In this document: in pieces, positions 17,953 through 27,273 of the stretch
Layout: every line of letters begins with the position of its first letter
Position numbering within the stretch: the stretch's first letter is position 1
Assembly: GCF_024707545.1 (NCBI RefSeq)
Contig: NZ_CP062229.1
Coordinates: 992,001 to 1,056,000 of the forward strand
Direction of reading: 5' to 3'
Length of the DNA: 64,000 bases
Origin: Mesorhizobium onobrychidis
Lineage (GTDB): Bacteria > Pseudomonadota > Alphaproteobacteria > Rhizobiales > Rhizobiaceae
Program-made: the position numbers and the translations under genes
Notes under the pieces: model-generated
The model's input: the letters and a program-made list of their open reading frames with translations, nothing else
The model's database searches: none
What the model was told of the DNA's origin: nothing

Positions 17953-19096
17953 CGGACTGCCGATAAGCCCTGAAAAATTCGTCGATCAATTGATGCGCCT
18001 CAAGCGCGGCTCCATCGGTCGCCGCGAGTTCCTTGGCCTCACCGGTCTCGGCGTCGCAACGGCGGTGATGGCCCGCGAACTCGGCATCATGCCGTCGCCG
18101 GCCTTCGCCCAGGAGAGTCTTGGCGACCGCATGTCGATCGCCACCTGGCCCAATTATCACGACCCGGCGACGTTCGAGAATTTCAAGGCCGAGACCGGCG
18201 TTGCCGTCGAGGTCAATGTGTTCGGGTCAAACGAGGAGATGCTGGCCAAGCTGCAGGCTGGCGCCTCGGGCTGGAGCCTTTTCGTTCCGACCAACTACAC
18301 GATCTCCACCTACAAGAAGCTCGACATCATCGAGGCGCTCGACATGGCCAGGCTTGCTAATTTCGACGGCTCGCAACAGGACCCACGCTTCACCTCGGAA
18401 GGCACGATCGACGGCGTAGCCTACGCGGTTCCGAAGAATTGGGGCACTACCGGATTTGCCGTCAACACCAAGAAGCTCACCAAGCCGATAACGAGCTGGA
18501 AGGAATTCTGGGATACGGCCATGGCGGAGGGCGACGGCCGGACCATGGTTCATGATTACCAGCTCACCACGATCGGCAATGCGCTGAAATATTTCGGCTT
18601 CTCGTTCAACTCGCTGAAGCCGGACGAGTTCGCCAAGGCGGAGGAATTGCTGCTGAAGGTCAAGCCGCATCTGTTCGCGGTTTCCAGCGATTATCAGCCG
18701 TCGATGCGTGCCGGCGACGCCTGGATGACGATGTGCTGGACCAATGATGGGGCGCAGCTCCACCGCGACATTCCCGAGATCGCCTATGTGCTTGGCAAGG
18801 AGGGCGGTGAAATCTGGACCGACTTCTACGCCATTCCGAAGGATGCGCCCAACAAGCCCGCCGGCTATGCCCTGCTTAACTACCTGATGGACCCGAAAGT
18901 CGCGGTCAAGGAGCACCTGGCCAACGGTGCGCCTTCCACCGATGCGCGGGTCAATGCGCTGCTGCCCAAAGAGGTGCTGGACAATCCGATCCTCTACCCG
19001 GCGGCGGAACTGCTGAAGCCGTTGGAATTCGGTGCGGCCACGACGTTGACCGATCCGGGCCGGGCCGAACTGATGGCACGCTTCAAGTCGGCTTGA
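17933..19096 (+). CDS. polyamine-type ABC importer substrate-binding protein (PotD-like), system 1
   Basis: A 387-residue family 1 extracellular binding protein. The N-terminus has a twin-arginine signal (GRREFLGLTGLG) with hydrophobic core and cleavage near PAFAQ. The mature part has the PotD-type opening SIATWPNYHDPATFENF, then KNWGTTGFAVN and AMCW-like MTMCWTNDGAQ segments. Tat export suggests folding before transport. AGAGGG lies nine bases before the ATG. The ligand is likely an amine or amino-acid derivative; polyamine specificity is inferred from family only. Confidence 0.92.
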   Translation: MSKSYRDGLPISPEKFVDQLMRLKRGSIGRREFLGLTGLGVATAVMARELGIMPSPAFAQESLGDRMSIATWPNYHDPATFENFKAETGVAVEVNVFGSNEEMLAKLQAGASGWSLFVPTNYTISTYKKLDIIEALDMARLANFDGSQQDPRFTSEGTIDGVAYAVPKNWGTTGFAVNTKKLTKPITSWKEFWDTAMAEGDGRTMVHDYQLTTIGNALKYFGFSFNSLKPDEFAKAEELLLKVKPHLFAVSSDYQPSMRAGDAWMTMCWTNDGAQLHRDIPEIAYVLGKEGGEIWTDFYAIPKDAPNKPAGYALLNYLMDPKVAVKEHLANGAPSTDARVNALLPKEVLDNPILYPAAELLKPLEFGAATTLTDPGRAELMARFKSA

Positions 19097-19172
19097 ACCG
19101 GCTGGGCCGTAGGTCCGATGCAGGCAACTCACCCGGCGGGCAGATGTCCGCCGGCACCGGGGCGGTTTTTCA

Positions 19173-20036
19173 ATGCGCAGCAATATCCTTCGTCACAATT
19201 TCCTGACCGCCCTGCTGCTCGGTCCAGCAACCGCGTGGCTGGTGGTGTTCCTAGTTTTGCCGTTTGTCGCTATCGCCGTTTTCAGCGTCGGCGAGCGGGC
19301 GCCGGAAGGCGGCTATCAGGCCGCTTTCACCTTTGCGCAATATGCCAATCTTCCGGCGCGGGCGACTGCCTTCTGGAACACGATGGTGCTGGCGCCGGCG
19401 GGCGCCCTGGCCTGTCTACTCGTCGCCTATCCGGTCGCCTATTATCTCGCCTTGCGCGCGCCAGAACGGTGGCGGCTGATCCTGCTTGCGCTCGTCGTCA
19501 TCCCGTTCTGGACCAGCCTGCTGATGCGAACCTACGCCTGGATGTATGTTCTGGGCGGGCGCGGCATCCCGGCATTGCTGACCTATGTCGGATTTGAAGA
19601 TATCCGGCTGATCAACACGCCGGGCGCGGTCCTGCTCGGCATCGTCTATGGCTATCTGCCGCTGATGATCCTGCCGATCTATGTCAGCCTCGAGCGGCTC
19701 GATCGCCGGCTGCTGGAAGCCTCCGCCGATCTTGGCGCGACGCCGATCTCGACATTCCTTGGCGTGACGCTGCGGCTGTCACTACCGGGTGTGATGACCG
19801 GCTTCTCGCTGGTCATGATCCTGCTGCTCGGCGAATATCTGATCCCGACGCTGCTCGGTGGCGGCAAGGTGTTCTTCATCGGCAACGCGTTGGTCGATCT
19901 GTTCCTGCAATCGCGCAACTGGCCGTTCGGATCGGCAATCGCGATCACGCTGGTTCTAGTCTCGGTGGTGGTGCTGCTTGCCGCCAGCCGCATTTCGACC
20001 CGGCTTTCCGGCGCCCGCCGGGTGGATCTGATCTGA
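19173..20036 (+). CDS. polyamine-type ABC importer permease (PotB-like), system 1
   Basis: A 287-residue BPD_transp_1 permease with six predicted membrane segments and the EAA-type cytoplasmic loop EASADLGATPISTFLGVTL, followed by GVMTGFSLVMILLLGEYLIPTLLGG. This is the typical PotB/B-type subunit. Its stop overlaps the start of the next permease (TGATG), indicating coupled translation. Confidence 0.92.
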   Translation: MRSNILRHNFLTALLLGPATAWLVVFLVLPFVAIAVFSVGERAPEGGYQAAFTFAQYANLPARATAFWNTMVLAPAGALACLLVAYPVAYYLALRAPERWRLILLALVVIPFWTSLLMRTYAWMYVLGGRGIPALLTYVGFEDIRLINTPGAVLLGIVYGYLPLMILPIYVSLERLDRRLLEASADLGATPISTFLGVTLRLSLPGVMTGFSLVMILLLGEYLIPTLLGGGKVFFIGNALVDLFLQSRNWPFGSAIAITLVLVSVVVLLAASRISTRLSGARRVDLI

Positions 20037-20845
20037 TGCGCGCCTTCGTCGTTGCGGTGTTTGCCTTCCTCTACCTGCCGATCGCGCTCGTAGTGCTGTT
20101 CTCCTTCAATGCGGGCCGCCACGCCAGCGAGTTCACCGGCTTTTCGGTGCAATGGTACGGCAAGGCGCTGTCGAACCCGTTCCTGGTCGAAGCGCTGAAG
20201 AACAGCCTGTTCATCGCCACCACCAGCGCCTTGCTCGCAGCACTGTGCGGCACGGCGGCGGCGCTTGGGCTGGCGCGCGTCGGCGCGCGAACACGGGCCG
20301 TCTTCGATGCGCTTTTGGGTGCTGCGATCGTCGTTCCGGGCGTCGTCATCGGCATCTCGACGCTGGTCGCGCTCGTCCAGCTATTTGGGGTCGTCAATCC
20401 GTTTCTCGCTTCGTTGTGGCCGAACGACCAGCCGCCACGCCTGGCGCTCGGCTACGGCTCGATCATCGCCGCGCACGGGCTGTTTTCGATGGCTCTGGTG
20501 GCGATGATCGTCGGCACACGCCTCGGCAGCCTCGACCGCAATCTGGTCGAGGCCTCGAGCGATCTTTACGCCACCCCGCTGACGACGTTCCGCAGCATCG
20601 TGTTGCCGCAGATCATGCCGGCGGTGATCGCCGGCTTCCTGCTCGCCTTCACCTTCTCCTTCGACGATTTCATCGTCGCATTCTTCGTCGCCGGCGCACA
20701 GACGACGTTGCCGATCTATGTCTTTGCCTCGATCCGGCGCGGGGTCACGCCGGAAATCAACGCCATCGCGACGATCGTCCTCGTCGCCTCGGTGCTGCTT
20801 GTGGTGCTTGCCCAATGGCAATTGCGCCAACGAAAACCAAACTGA
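20036..20845 (+). CDS. polyamine-type ABC importer permease (PotC-like), system 1
   Basis: A 269-residue BPD_transp_1 permease with six membrane segments. The EAA loop is EASSDLYATPLTTFRSIVLPQIMPAV, followed by FSFDDFIVAFFVAGAQTTLPIYVF, a PotC-family signature. It completes system 1 (ATPase, binding protein, two permeases). The SDR gene starts 10 bases after its stop. Confidence 0.92.
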   Translation: MRAFVVAVFAFLYLPIALVVLFSFNAGRHASEFTGFSVQWYGKALSNPFLVEALKNSLFIATTSALLAALCGTAAALGLARVGARTRAVFDALLGAAIVVPGVVIGISTLVALVQLFGVVNPFLASLWPNDQPPRLALGYGSIIAAHGLFSMALVAMIVGTRLGSLDRNLVEASSDLYATPLTTFRSIVLPQIMPAVIAGFLLAFTFSFDDFIVAFFVAGAQTTLPIYVFASIRRGVTPEINAIATIVLVASVLLVVLAQWQLRQRKPN

Positions 20846-20855
20846 GAGTCGCATC

Positions 20856-21617
20856 ATGATTCTGAAAGATCGCATCGCCGTGGTGACAGGCGCCGGTTCC
20901 GGCATCGGGCGTGCCGGCGCCATGATCATGGCCAGGGAAGGGGCGGTGGTGGTGATCGCCGACAGGGACCCGTCTGCCGGCGAAGCGACGGCCTCCGACA
21001 TCCGTGCAGCCGGTGGCGGAGCCGAGGCGGTGGCTACCGATGTTGGCGACGACGCGGCGGTCGAGCAACTCATTGCGGGCACACTGGGCAAACATGGTCG
21101 GATCGACATCCTGCACAACCATGCCGGGGTCCAGGTCGGCGGCACGCTGACCGAAGTCGGCATCGACGGCATGGACGCCTCCTGGCGGATCAATGTGCGG
21201 GCGCAGTTCCTCGCGGCCAGGCTCGTCATGCCATCGATGATCGAACAGGGCGGCGGTGTCATCCTGAATACCGCCTCGAATTCGGGTGTGTTCTACGACC
21301 GTGAGATGATCGCCTACGCGACCTCAAAACATGCCGTGGTGGCGATGACCCGGCAGATATCGCTCGACTATGCCAAGCACAATGTGCGCGTCAACGCGCT
21401 CTGTCCCGGCTGGGTCGACACGCCCTTCAACGAGCCGTTCATCGCTCAGATGGGCGGGCGGGACGCGATCGAACGCTACGTTCGCACGAAGATTCCCATG
21501 CAGCGCTGGGCCACCGCGGAAGAAATAGCCGAGGCAATCCTGTTTCTCGTCTCCGATCGCTCGTCCTTCATGACCGGCCAGGCGCTGGTGATTGACGGCG
21601 GCGAGAGCATCGGCTGA
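20856..21617 (+). CDS. short-chain dehydrogenase/reductase, last gene of importer operon 1
   Basis: A 253-residue classical SDR: TGAGSGIGRAG (cofactor), HNHAGV in place of the usual NNAG, catalytic Ser in NTASNSG, and YATSK. The C-terminal SSFMTGQALVIDGG is typical of the FabG-like group. Its place 10 bases after potC-like suggests it acts on the imported compound or its product. It is convergent with the aldehyde dehydrogenase gene, 17 bp apart. A second SDR at 39421 with HAG at the same site lies at the other end of the island. Confidence 0.9.
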   Translation: MILKDRIAVVTGAGSGIGRAGAMIMAREGAVVVIADRDPSAGEATASDIRAAGGGAEAVATDVGDDAAVEQLIAGTLGKHGRIDILHNHAGVQVGGTLTEVGIDGMDASWRINVRAQFLAARLVMPSMIEQGGGVILNTASNSGVFYDREMIAYATSKHAVVAMTRQISLDYAKHNVRVNALCPGWVDTPFNEPFIAQMGGRDAIERYVRTKIPMQRWATAEEIAEAILFLVSDRSSFMTGQALVIDGGESIG

Positions 21618-21634
21618 CGCAGCCGTTGCATATC

Positions 21635-23143
21635 TCATACGTGCTTGCGTCCGCCGGCTTCGCGGAACCAGCTGTCGGAGTAGGGATACCACCAGCCCTG
21701 AATCGCTGGCTTGTGGTCGATGATCACCATCTTCGAGCGGCGGAATGCATCCAGCCCCTGGCGGCCGAGTTCGCGGCCAAGACCCGACGCCTTCCAGCCG
21801 CCGAACGGCAGCGCGTCGTTGTCGATCAGCGGATTGTTGACCCAGACCATGCCGGCTTCGAGCCGCTCCGCAGCCTCATGCGCCTCGGCGAGATCGGTCG
21901 TGAAGACCGAGGCGCCGAGCCCGAACGGGCTGTCATTGGCAAGCTCTATCGCCTCGTCGAAATCCTTGACCCGGCAGATCGCGGCGACCGGTCCGAAACA
22001 CTCTTCGCGCACGATCGCCATATCAGGGGTGACGCCGGTCAGGATCGTCGGCTCGTAGAACCAGCCGACATTGTGCGCCGGCGGAATGCGCCCGCCGGTG
22101 ACCGCCCTGGCGCCGTTGCGCACCGCATCGTCGACCAACCGCATGACTTTCGCCCGCGCCGCCTCGCTGACAAGGGGTCCGATCTCGGTCTTGTCAAGGC
22201 CGTTGCCGATGCGCAGCGCACGTGTCTTCTCGGCAAACAGCTCGACAAAACGGTCGTGAATGGCATCGACGACGAAGAACCGTTCGGCCGAAGTGCAGAC
22301 CTGGCCCGTGAGATGGAACGCTGCGGTGACGCTGCCGGCCGCCGCCACGTCGAGCGGAGCGTGCCGGCTGATGATCAGCGGATCGCTGCCGCCGGCCTCG
22401 ATGACGCAGGGCTTCATGCGTTCGGCGCAAGCGACGGCGACGGCCTTGCCGGCGGCGACCGAACCGGTGAAGGCAACGGCATGGGTGCGATCGGAAGCGA
22501 TCAAAGCCTGCGCGGTGGCCGCCCCGCCGGGCAGGCAGGAAACCAGACCCTCCGGCAGTGAGCGGAACACCTTGATATAGTCGAGCGTCGACAGTGTGGT
22601 CGCTGCGGCCGGCTTGATCACGCAGGCATTGCCGGCGGCAAGCGAGGCGGCGACGGTCCAGCACATCAACAGGATCGGAAAATTGTAGGGCATGATGTGC
22701 ACCGACGTGCCGTAAGGCTCGTAGCGCGCATATTGGAACGAACCGGCCTGCGTCGTGCCGGCGATCTTGCCGGCATCGTCACGCGCCATTTCGGCGTAGT
22801 AGCGGAAGACCGGCGCGCAGTTGGCGATCTCGCCGATCGCTTCCGGATAGGGCTTGCCCATCTCGCGCACCATCAGTTCGGCGCAACGTGTGAAGTCGGC
22901 GGCCTCAATGGCGTTGGCGACCGCATGCAGATGCCTGGCTCGGCTCTTGGCGTCGAGTTGCTTCCAAGCGGCTTGCGCCTTCGTCGCCGCGGTCAGCACG
23001 GCGTCGATCACGCCATCGGTTGCGGCAGCGATGGTGCCGACGGTTTCGAGCGTCGCCGGATCGATCACCGGTTTTGCTGCACCGGGCATCGGCCGGTAGT
23101 CCGGATTGACGAAGAAGGCCGGCCGGTCAGGTGAAAAGTCCAT
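21635..23143 (-). CDS. NAD(P)-dependent aldehyde dehydrogenase (PuuC/GabD-like)
   Basis: A 502-residue ALDH-superfamily enzyme. Motifs are PYNFPILLMCWTVAASLAAGNACVIKPA (substrate tunnel and cofactor lysine), FTGSVAAGKAV, the general base Glu in VIEAGGSDP, and the nucleophile in GQVCTSAERFF. It would oxidise an aldehyde to the acid, for example the product of the FAD oxidase at 33272. AGAGGA sits five bases before the ATG. It ends a minus-strand operon beginning with the binding protein at 29413. The exact aldehyde is unknown; gamma-glutamyl-aminoaldehyde or succinic semialdehyde are the family-based candidates. Confidence 0.9.
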   Translation of the reverse strand: MDFSPDRPAFFVNPDYRPMPGAAKPVIDPATLETVGTIAAATDGVIDAVLTAATKAQAAWKQLDAKSRARHLHAVANAIEAADFTRCAELMVREMGKPYPEAIGEIANCAPVFRYYAEMARDDAGKIAGTTQAGSFQYARYEPYGTSVHIMPYNFPILLMCWTVAASLAAGNACVIKPAAATTLSTLDYIKVFRSLPEGLVSCLPGGAATAQALIASDRTHAVAFTGSVAAGKAVAVACAERMKPCVIEAGGSDPLIISRHAPLDVAAAGSVTAAFHLTGQVCTSAERFFVVDAIHDRFVELFAEKTRALRIGNGLDKTEIGPLVSEAARAKVMRLVDDAVRNGARAVTGGRIPPAHNVGWFYEPTILTGVTPDMAIVREECFGPVAAICRVKDFDEAIELANDSPFGLGASVFTTDLAEAHEAAERLEAGMVWVNNPLIDNDALPFGGWKASGLGRELGRQGLDAFRRSKMVIIDHKPAIQGWWYPYSDSWFREAGGRKHV

Positions 23144-23163
23144 GGAAATCCTCTTAGGCCCGC

Positions 23164-23508
23164 TCAGCGGATCATGTAGACCTTCTTGATCGTCTCGTGG
23201 ACGGTGCAGACGCCCTTCCAGTCCTGCGGAAAGAACGCCGCGGTGTCCGGTTCGATCTCGATCACCTCGCCGGATTCGTGGACATAGGTGCAGCGGCCCT
23301 CGAGGAAGTGGCAGAACTCGTCGCGGGTGACGTGGCAGTGCCATTTGCCCGGTGTGCAGACCCACAGCCCGCATTCGGAGCGGCCCTCCGGCCCCTTGTG
23401 CAGCAGCTTGCCCGAGGTGCGGGATTGGCCGTCGATCATGGTGGGAATGACGCCCCAGTCAACGAGATCGGTGAGGGCGAGCGGCGATTTCATGATTGGT
23501 GTTGGCAT
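23164..23508 (-). CDS. cupin-domain protein 1 (DUF861/EutQ-like)
   Basis: A 114-residue single-cupin protein. Characteristic parts are GLWVCTPGKWHCHVTRDEFCHFLEG, EVIEIEPDTAAFFPQDW and TVHETIKKVYMIR. It clearly resembles the protein encoded just upstream (23532-23879), so the pair arose by tandem duplication. Small cupins of this family occur in amine-catabolic operons and may bind or isomerise a small metabolite. Metal ligands are not obvious. GGAG lies eight bases before the ATG at 23508. Confidence 0.82.
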   Translation of the reverse strand: MPTPIMKSPLALTDLVDWGVIPTMIDGQSRTSGKLLHKGPEGRSECGLWVCTPGKWHCHVTRDEFCHFLEGRCTYVHESGEVIEIEPDTAAFFPQDWKGVCTVHETIKKVYMIR

Positions 23509-23531
23509 GTCGGGAGCTCCAATGGCCGGCT

Positions 23532-23879
23532 TCAGGCCAGCATGTAGACGTTGCGAATGGTCTCGTGGACGGTGCATTCACCCGCCCAGCCGGCCGGGAA
23601 CATGACAACCGTGGCGGCAGAGACGTCTATCACCTCGCCGTCGTCCGATCTGTAGGTCGCGCGGCCGGCAACGAAATGGCACAATTCGTCGCGCGGAATC
23701 GCCAGCCGCCAGCGGCCGGGCGTGCAGACCCAGATGCCGGATTCCGGCTGGTTGTTCGGCCCCTTGTGCACCAGCCTGCCGGTAGAGTGCGAAGCGCCTT
23801 CCAGCGCATCCGGCTGTGCGCCCCAGTCGACGAGGTCGGTGCGGGTCGAGGCTTGGTGGAGATGTGGGGCGGAGGTCAT
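23532..23879 (-). CDS. cupin-domain protein 2 (paralogue of cupin 1)
   Basis: A 115-residue single-cupin protein sharing the frame LVDWG..., G(I/L)WVCTPG(R/K)W, RDE(L/F)CHF and GxCTVHETI(R/K)xVYM with cupin 1. The strict CTVHETI motif in both implies a retained function. GCGGAG lies eight bases before the ATG. It comes after the glycosyltransferase gene, separated by the palindromic repeat at 23931-24091. Confidence 0.82.
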   Translation of the reverse strand: MTSAPHLHQASTRTDLVDWGAQPDALEGASHSTGRLVHKGPNNQPESGIWVCTPGRWRLAIPRDELCHFVAGRATYRSDDGEVIDVSAATVVMFPAGWAGECTVHETIRNVYMLA

Positions 23880-23930
23880 GTGGAGGCTCCGCTGGCGCGA
23901 CGTTTAATCCTGGTCGGTCCGCGCTCTACG

Positions 23931-24091
23931 GCGCCCCCCTCTGTCCTGCCGGACATCTCCCCCTCAAGGGGGGAGATCGGCAGCTTCGGGTACAGCGCCC
24001 TTTCAGTAACCGGGGAGATTGGCGGAAGCCGAGGTGACATCCAATCTCCCCCCTTGAGGGGGAGATGGCCGGCAGGCCAGAGGGGGGTGCC
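23931..24091. repeat. Long intergenic palindromic element, copy 1
   Basis: About 161 bp with near-perfect terminal inverted arms: left GCGCCCCCCTCTGTCCTGCC and right GGCCGGCAGGCCAGAGGGGG. Each arm has an inner hairpin (ATCTCCCCCTCAAGGGGGGAGAT split around TCAA). The middle 50 bp are not repeated. A second full copy lies at 28151-28308 and shortened forms at 4651 and 35804. It resembles RIME-like elements of rhizobia. Here it separates the glycosyltransferase and cupin genes within one operon. Confidence 0.85.
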
Positions 24092-24117
24092 TTGGCTCGG
24101 CATGTCAAACATCGCGC

Positions 24118-25392
24118 TCATAGAAGTTGTTCCAGCAGCCCCGCCGCTTTCTCCGGGCCGTTTTGCGCCTGCATCTGCGCCGACGTCTTCGCCAGCTTGG
24201 CCTTGATCGCCGGGTCGGTCAGGCAGGTTTCGATCCTGGCGATGAGCTCGGCGTCGCTCCAGTGGTAGCGCGGCATGCCGAAGCCGTGGCCGGTCTCCTC
24301 GACCCGCGTAGCGTTGTCGTGGCCGTCCCAGACATAGGGCATGATGATTGCCGGCTTGCCGAAATACAGGCACTCGGTGAACGAGTTGTTGCCGCCATGG
24401 TGGATCACCGCATCGACCTGCGGGATGACCGAAGGCTGCGGAAACCAGCTCTCGACGATGACGTTGCCGGGCACTTCCGCGTATTGGTCCTTGTAGCCGC
24501 CGACATTGACCAGCGCCCGATAGTGCGTCTTGCCCAAGGTTGCGATGATGCGCTTCAGCAGATCGACATCGCCGGCGCCAAGGCTGCCGAAGGAAACATA
24601 GAGCAGCGGCCCGTCGTTGTTCTTCGCAAAAACCGGTACGGTGTAGGGCTTCTCCTGCCGCACGCAGCCTTCCAGATACTGAAATTTTGCCGGATCAAGC
24701 GGATGGCGGCGCTTGAACTTTGCCGCCTCGGGATAAAGCAGCAGGTTGAGGTAGGGCGAGGCCTCGAAGAACTGGCCGATCGGATAAGGCGCTTCGTCGT
24801 TCGCTTTCAAAAATGCATTGAAGTCGTCATGGATCGGCTTGATGACGGCGTTGAAATGGTTGCGGTAGCGCTCATGACAGGCGTGGTCGTTCTCGCCGCA
24901 GCCGGACAAATGCGGCGGGATATCCTGGTCCTCGATCTCGTTTTCCGAGCAGGAGATGACGCGCACCCACGGCTTGCCATACTGCTTGATCGCCGGAAAC
25001 AGGATGACATTGTCGACGCAGATGACATCGGGCTTGATCGTCGCAAGCACGCCAGGCAGATCCTTCTCAGCCCATTTGGCGCTGTCGACGATCGCCGTCC
25101 AGCAGTCCTTCACGTAGTTGTCGACCTGGTCGTAGGGCGACTTGCGGAAGTTCGGGATATGGCCGTTGATGAAGTCTTCCCAGAACTTGGCCATCTGCTC
25201 GGGCGGCATCGGCTCGGACAGGTTCACCGGATGAGCCTCGAAGCCGTAGCCCTTGTAGACGTCGACGAAGCCGGGGTCCGACAGGAATACCGCTCTGTGG
25301 CCGCGCGCCTCGACCGCCTGGGCGATGCCGACGGAATTGAGCGCCGGGCCGTAGGCCGCTTCTGGAAAAAACGCGATCGTCTTCTGCGCCAT
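24118..25392 (-). CDS. MGT/UGT-type glycosyltransferase 1 (GT1 family)
   Basis: A 424-residue GT-B fold enzyme. The N-terminal acceptor half starts AFFPEAAYGPALNSVGIAQAV. The C-terminal half has LLYVSFGSLG and the donor-binding block VIHHGGNNSFTECLYFGKPAIIMPYVWDGHDNA, the counterpart of the UGT signature box (HCGxNS). GT1 enzymes move sugar from a UDP- or TDP-sugar to a small acceptor. AAGGAG lies six bases before the ATG at 25392. It follows the ATPase gene of importer 2 by 16 bases, so the acceptor is probably the imported compound. A close paralogue is encoded at 30599-31879. Confidence 0.88.
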   Translation of the reverse strand: MAQKTIAFFPEAAYGPALNSVGIAQAVEARGHRAVFLSDPGFVDVYKGYGFEAHPVNLSEPMPPEQMAKFWEDFINGHIPNFRKSPYDQVDNYVKDCWTAIVDSAKWAEKDLPGVLATIKPDVICVDNVILFPAIKQYGKPWVRVISCSENEIEDQDIPPHLSGCGENDHACHERYRNHFNAVIKPIHDDFNAFLKANDEAPYPIGQFFEASPYLNLLLYPEAAKFKRRHPLDPAKFQYLEGCVRQEKPYTVPVFAKNNDGPLLYVSFGSLGAGDVDLLKRIIATLGKTHYRALVNVGGYKDQYAEVPGNVIVESWFPQPSVIPQVDAVIHHGGNNSFTECLYFGKPAIIMPYVWDGHDNATRVEETGHGFGMPRYHWSDAELIARIETCLTDPAIKAKLAKTSAQMQAQNGPEKAAGLLEQLL

Positions 25393-25408
25393 GAAAGTTC
25401 TCCTTCGA

Positions 25409-26482
25409 TCAATCCGCGAAAATTCTGACGTCGGCGGCATCCCAGCCGAGTTCGACCGCATCGCCTGACGAGACCGGGCGCCGGTCGGCGGCGTCGGCGG
25501 TGACGCGCACCAGGAACAGCTTTGGCGACAGAACGGTGCGGACATGCAGCTGCAGGTCGAGCCCGTGATAGGCGAGCGCCTCGACGGTGCCGGCGATCCG
25601 GTTGGCAGTCTCTGGCGACGGGAAAAGCCGGATGCGTTCGGGCCGCACCGAAGCGACCGCCGCTGCTCCGGGCGAAAGTGTTTCGGGAACCGTTCCGGCG
25701 ATCCGCGCGCCGTTGGCCGCCATCACCCCGTCGGCGGCGGCTTTACCGGGCACGAAATTCATGACGCCGATGAAGTCGGCGACGAAACGGTCGGCCGGAT
25801 GCTCGTAGACCGCATGCGGCGTGTCGCATTGCAGCAGCTTGCCGTCCCTGAGCACGGCCATGCGGTCGGCCATGACAAGCGATTCTTCCTGGTCATGGGT
25901 GACGATGACGAAGGTGATGCCGACCTCGTGCTGCAGGCGCTTCAGCTCCAGCTGCATGGCGCCGCGCAATTTCTTGTCGAGCGCGCCGAGCGGCTCGTCG
26001 AGCAGCAGCAGCCGGGGCCGCTTGACCAACGCCCGGGCAAGCGCGACGCGCTGTTTCTGGCCGCCCGACAATTGCTCCGGCTTGCGGTCGGCGAAGAGAA
26101 CGAGCTCGGTCGTCGCCAGGATGGCGTCGACGCGGGAGCGGATTTCATTTGCCGGCAAGCGTTCCATTTCGAGGCCGTAGGAGACATTGGCCCTGACGCT
26201 CATATGTGGAAACAGCGCATAGGACTGGAACATCAGATTGACCGGCCGCTTGTTGGGCGGGGTCCGGGCGATGTCGCGGCCGTCGAGCAGGATGCGCCCG
26301 TGATTGGGCGTCTCGAAGCCGGCCAGCATGCGCAGCAGCGTGGTCTTGCCGCAGCCCGAAGGTCCAAGCAAAGCGAAGAACTCGTTCTCGCGGATATCGA
26401 GCGAGATGCCGTCCACGGCCGTGACCCGGCCGAAATTCTTCGACACCTTGTCGATTGCCAGCAGCGTGCGGGGTGCGCTCAT
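25409..26482 (-). CDS. polyamine-type ABC importer ATPase (PotA-like), system 2
   Basis: A 357-residue ATPase with LLGPSGCGKTT, MFQSYALFPHMSV, LSGGQKQRVALARALVKRP, LLLLDEPLGALD and IVTHDQEESLVMADR, then a TOBE region. It starts at the ATG at 26482, overlapping the permease stop by four bases (ATGA). It serves permeases 26479-27273 and 27266-28144 and the binding protein at 28349-29413. Confidence 0.93.
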   Translation of the reverse strand: MSAPRTLLAIDKVSKNFGRVTAVDGISLDIRENEFFALLGPSGCGKTTLLRMLAGFETPNHGRILLDGRDIARTPPNKRPVNLMFQSYALFPHMSVRANVSYGLEMERLPANEIRSRVDAILATTELVLFADRKPEQLSGGQKQRVALARALVKRPRLLLLDEPLGALDKKLRGAMQLELKRLQHEVGITFVIVTHDQEESLVMADRMAVLRDGKLLQCDTPHAVYEHPADRFVADFIGVMNFVPGKAAADGVMAANGARIAGTVPETLSPGAAAVASVRPERIRLFPSPETANRIAGTVEALAYHGLDLQLHVRTVLSPKLFLVRVTADAADRRPVSSGDAVELGWDAADVRIFAD

Positions 26483-27273
26483 TGGCCGATCACCCCTCGG
26501 TTGAGCCGCTGCGACAGGGTCAGCGCGGTGATTGAGACCGCCATGACGATGGTCGCCAATGCGTTGATCTCCGGGGTGATGCCGAAGCGGATCATCGAAT
26601 AGATCTGCATCGGCAGCGTGGTCGAGGCGCGGCCGGCGCCTGATGTGAAGAAAGCGATGATGAACTCGTCGACCGAAAGCGTGAAGGCGAGCAGCGCACC
26701 GGCGACGACCGCCGGCAGGATGACCGGCAATGTCACCCGCCTGAAGGTGGTGATTGCGGAAGCGCCGAGATCGGCGGAGGCCTCGACGATCGACCAGTCG
26801 AAGCTCTTCAGCCGCGCGCGCACCACCGAACAGACGAAGGCGAGGTTGAAGACGACATGGGCGAGGATGATGGTGTGCAGGCCCAGGGTGAAATCGAGCA
26901 AAGAGAAGAAGCTGAGCAGCGCGATCGCCAGCACGATGTCGGGAATGATCATCGGCGCAAAGATCAGTGCCTCGAGGCCTCTCCCATACTGCCGGCGCAT
27001 TTCGACGCCGATCGCCAGCAGCGTGCCAAGCAGCGTGGCGATGGCGGTGGAGACAAGCGCCACGATCAGCGTGTTGAGGGCGGCGGAAAGGATCGCGGCG
27101 TTTCCGGCGAGCGAGGCATACCATTTCAGTGAAAAGCCCGACCAGACGGTCGGCAGCCCGCCTTGGTTGAACGACAGCGCCACCAGCACGGCGATCGGGA
27201 TGTAGAGAAAGGCGAAGACCAGCGAGAGCACGAGCCAGAGCGTGCGGCGCGTGGCGGGGGAGCGCTCAGCCAT
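26479..27273 (-). CDS. polyamine-type ABC importer permease (PotC-like), system 2
   Basis: A 264-residue BPD_transp_1 permease with six membrane spans. The EAA loop is EASADLGASAITTFRRVTLPVILPAV, followed by the PotC-typical FTLSVDEFIIAFFTSGAG. Overlaps with both neighbours (8 bases with the upstream permease, 4 with the ATPase) show tight operon structure. Confidence 0.92.
   Translation of the reverse strand: MAERSPATRRTLWLVLSLVFAFLYIPIAVLVALSFNQGGLPTVWSGFSLKWYASLAGNAAILSAALNTLIVALVSTAIATLLGTLLAIGVEMRRQYGRGLEALIFAPMIIPDIVLAIALLSFFSLLDFTLGLHTIILAHVVFNLAFVCSVVRARLKSFDWSIVEASADLGASAITTFRRVTLPVILPAVVAGALLAFTLSVDEFIIAFFTSGAGRASTTLPMQIYSMIRFGITPEINALATIVMAVSITALTLSQRLNRGVIGQ

Noticed and set aside
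24127..25428. A 433-codon plus-strand open frame opposite glycosyltransferase 1
   Set aside because: The minus-strand frame has clear GT1 motifs and a strong ribosome-binding site. The plus-strand product has low-complexity shadow composition.
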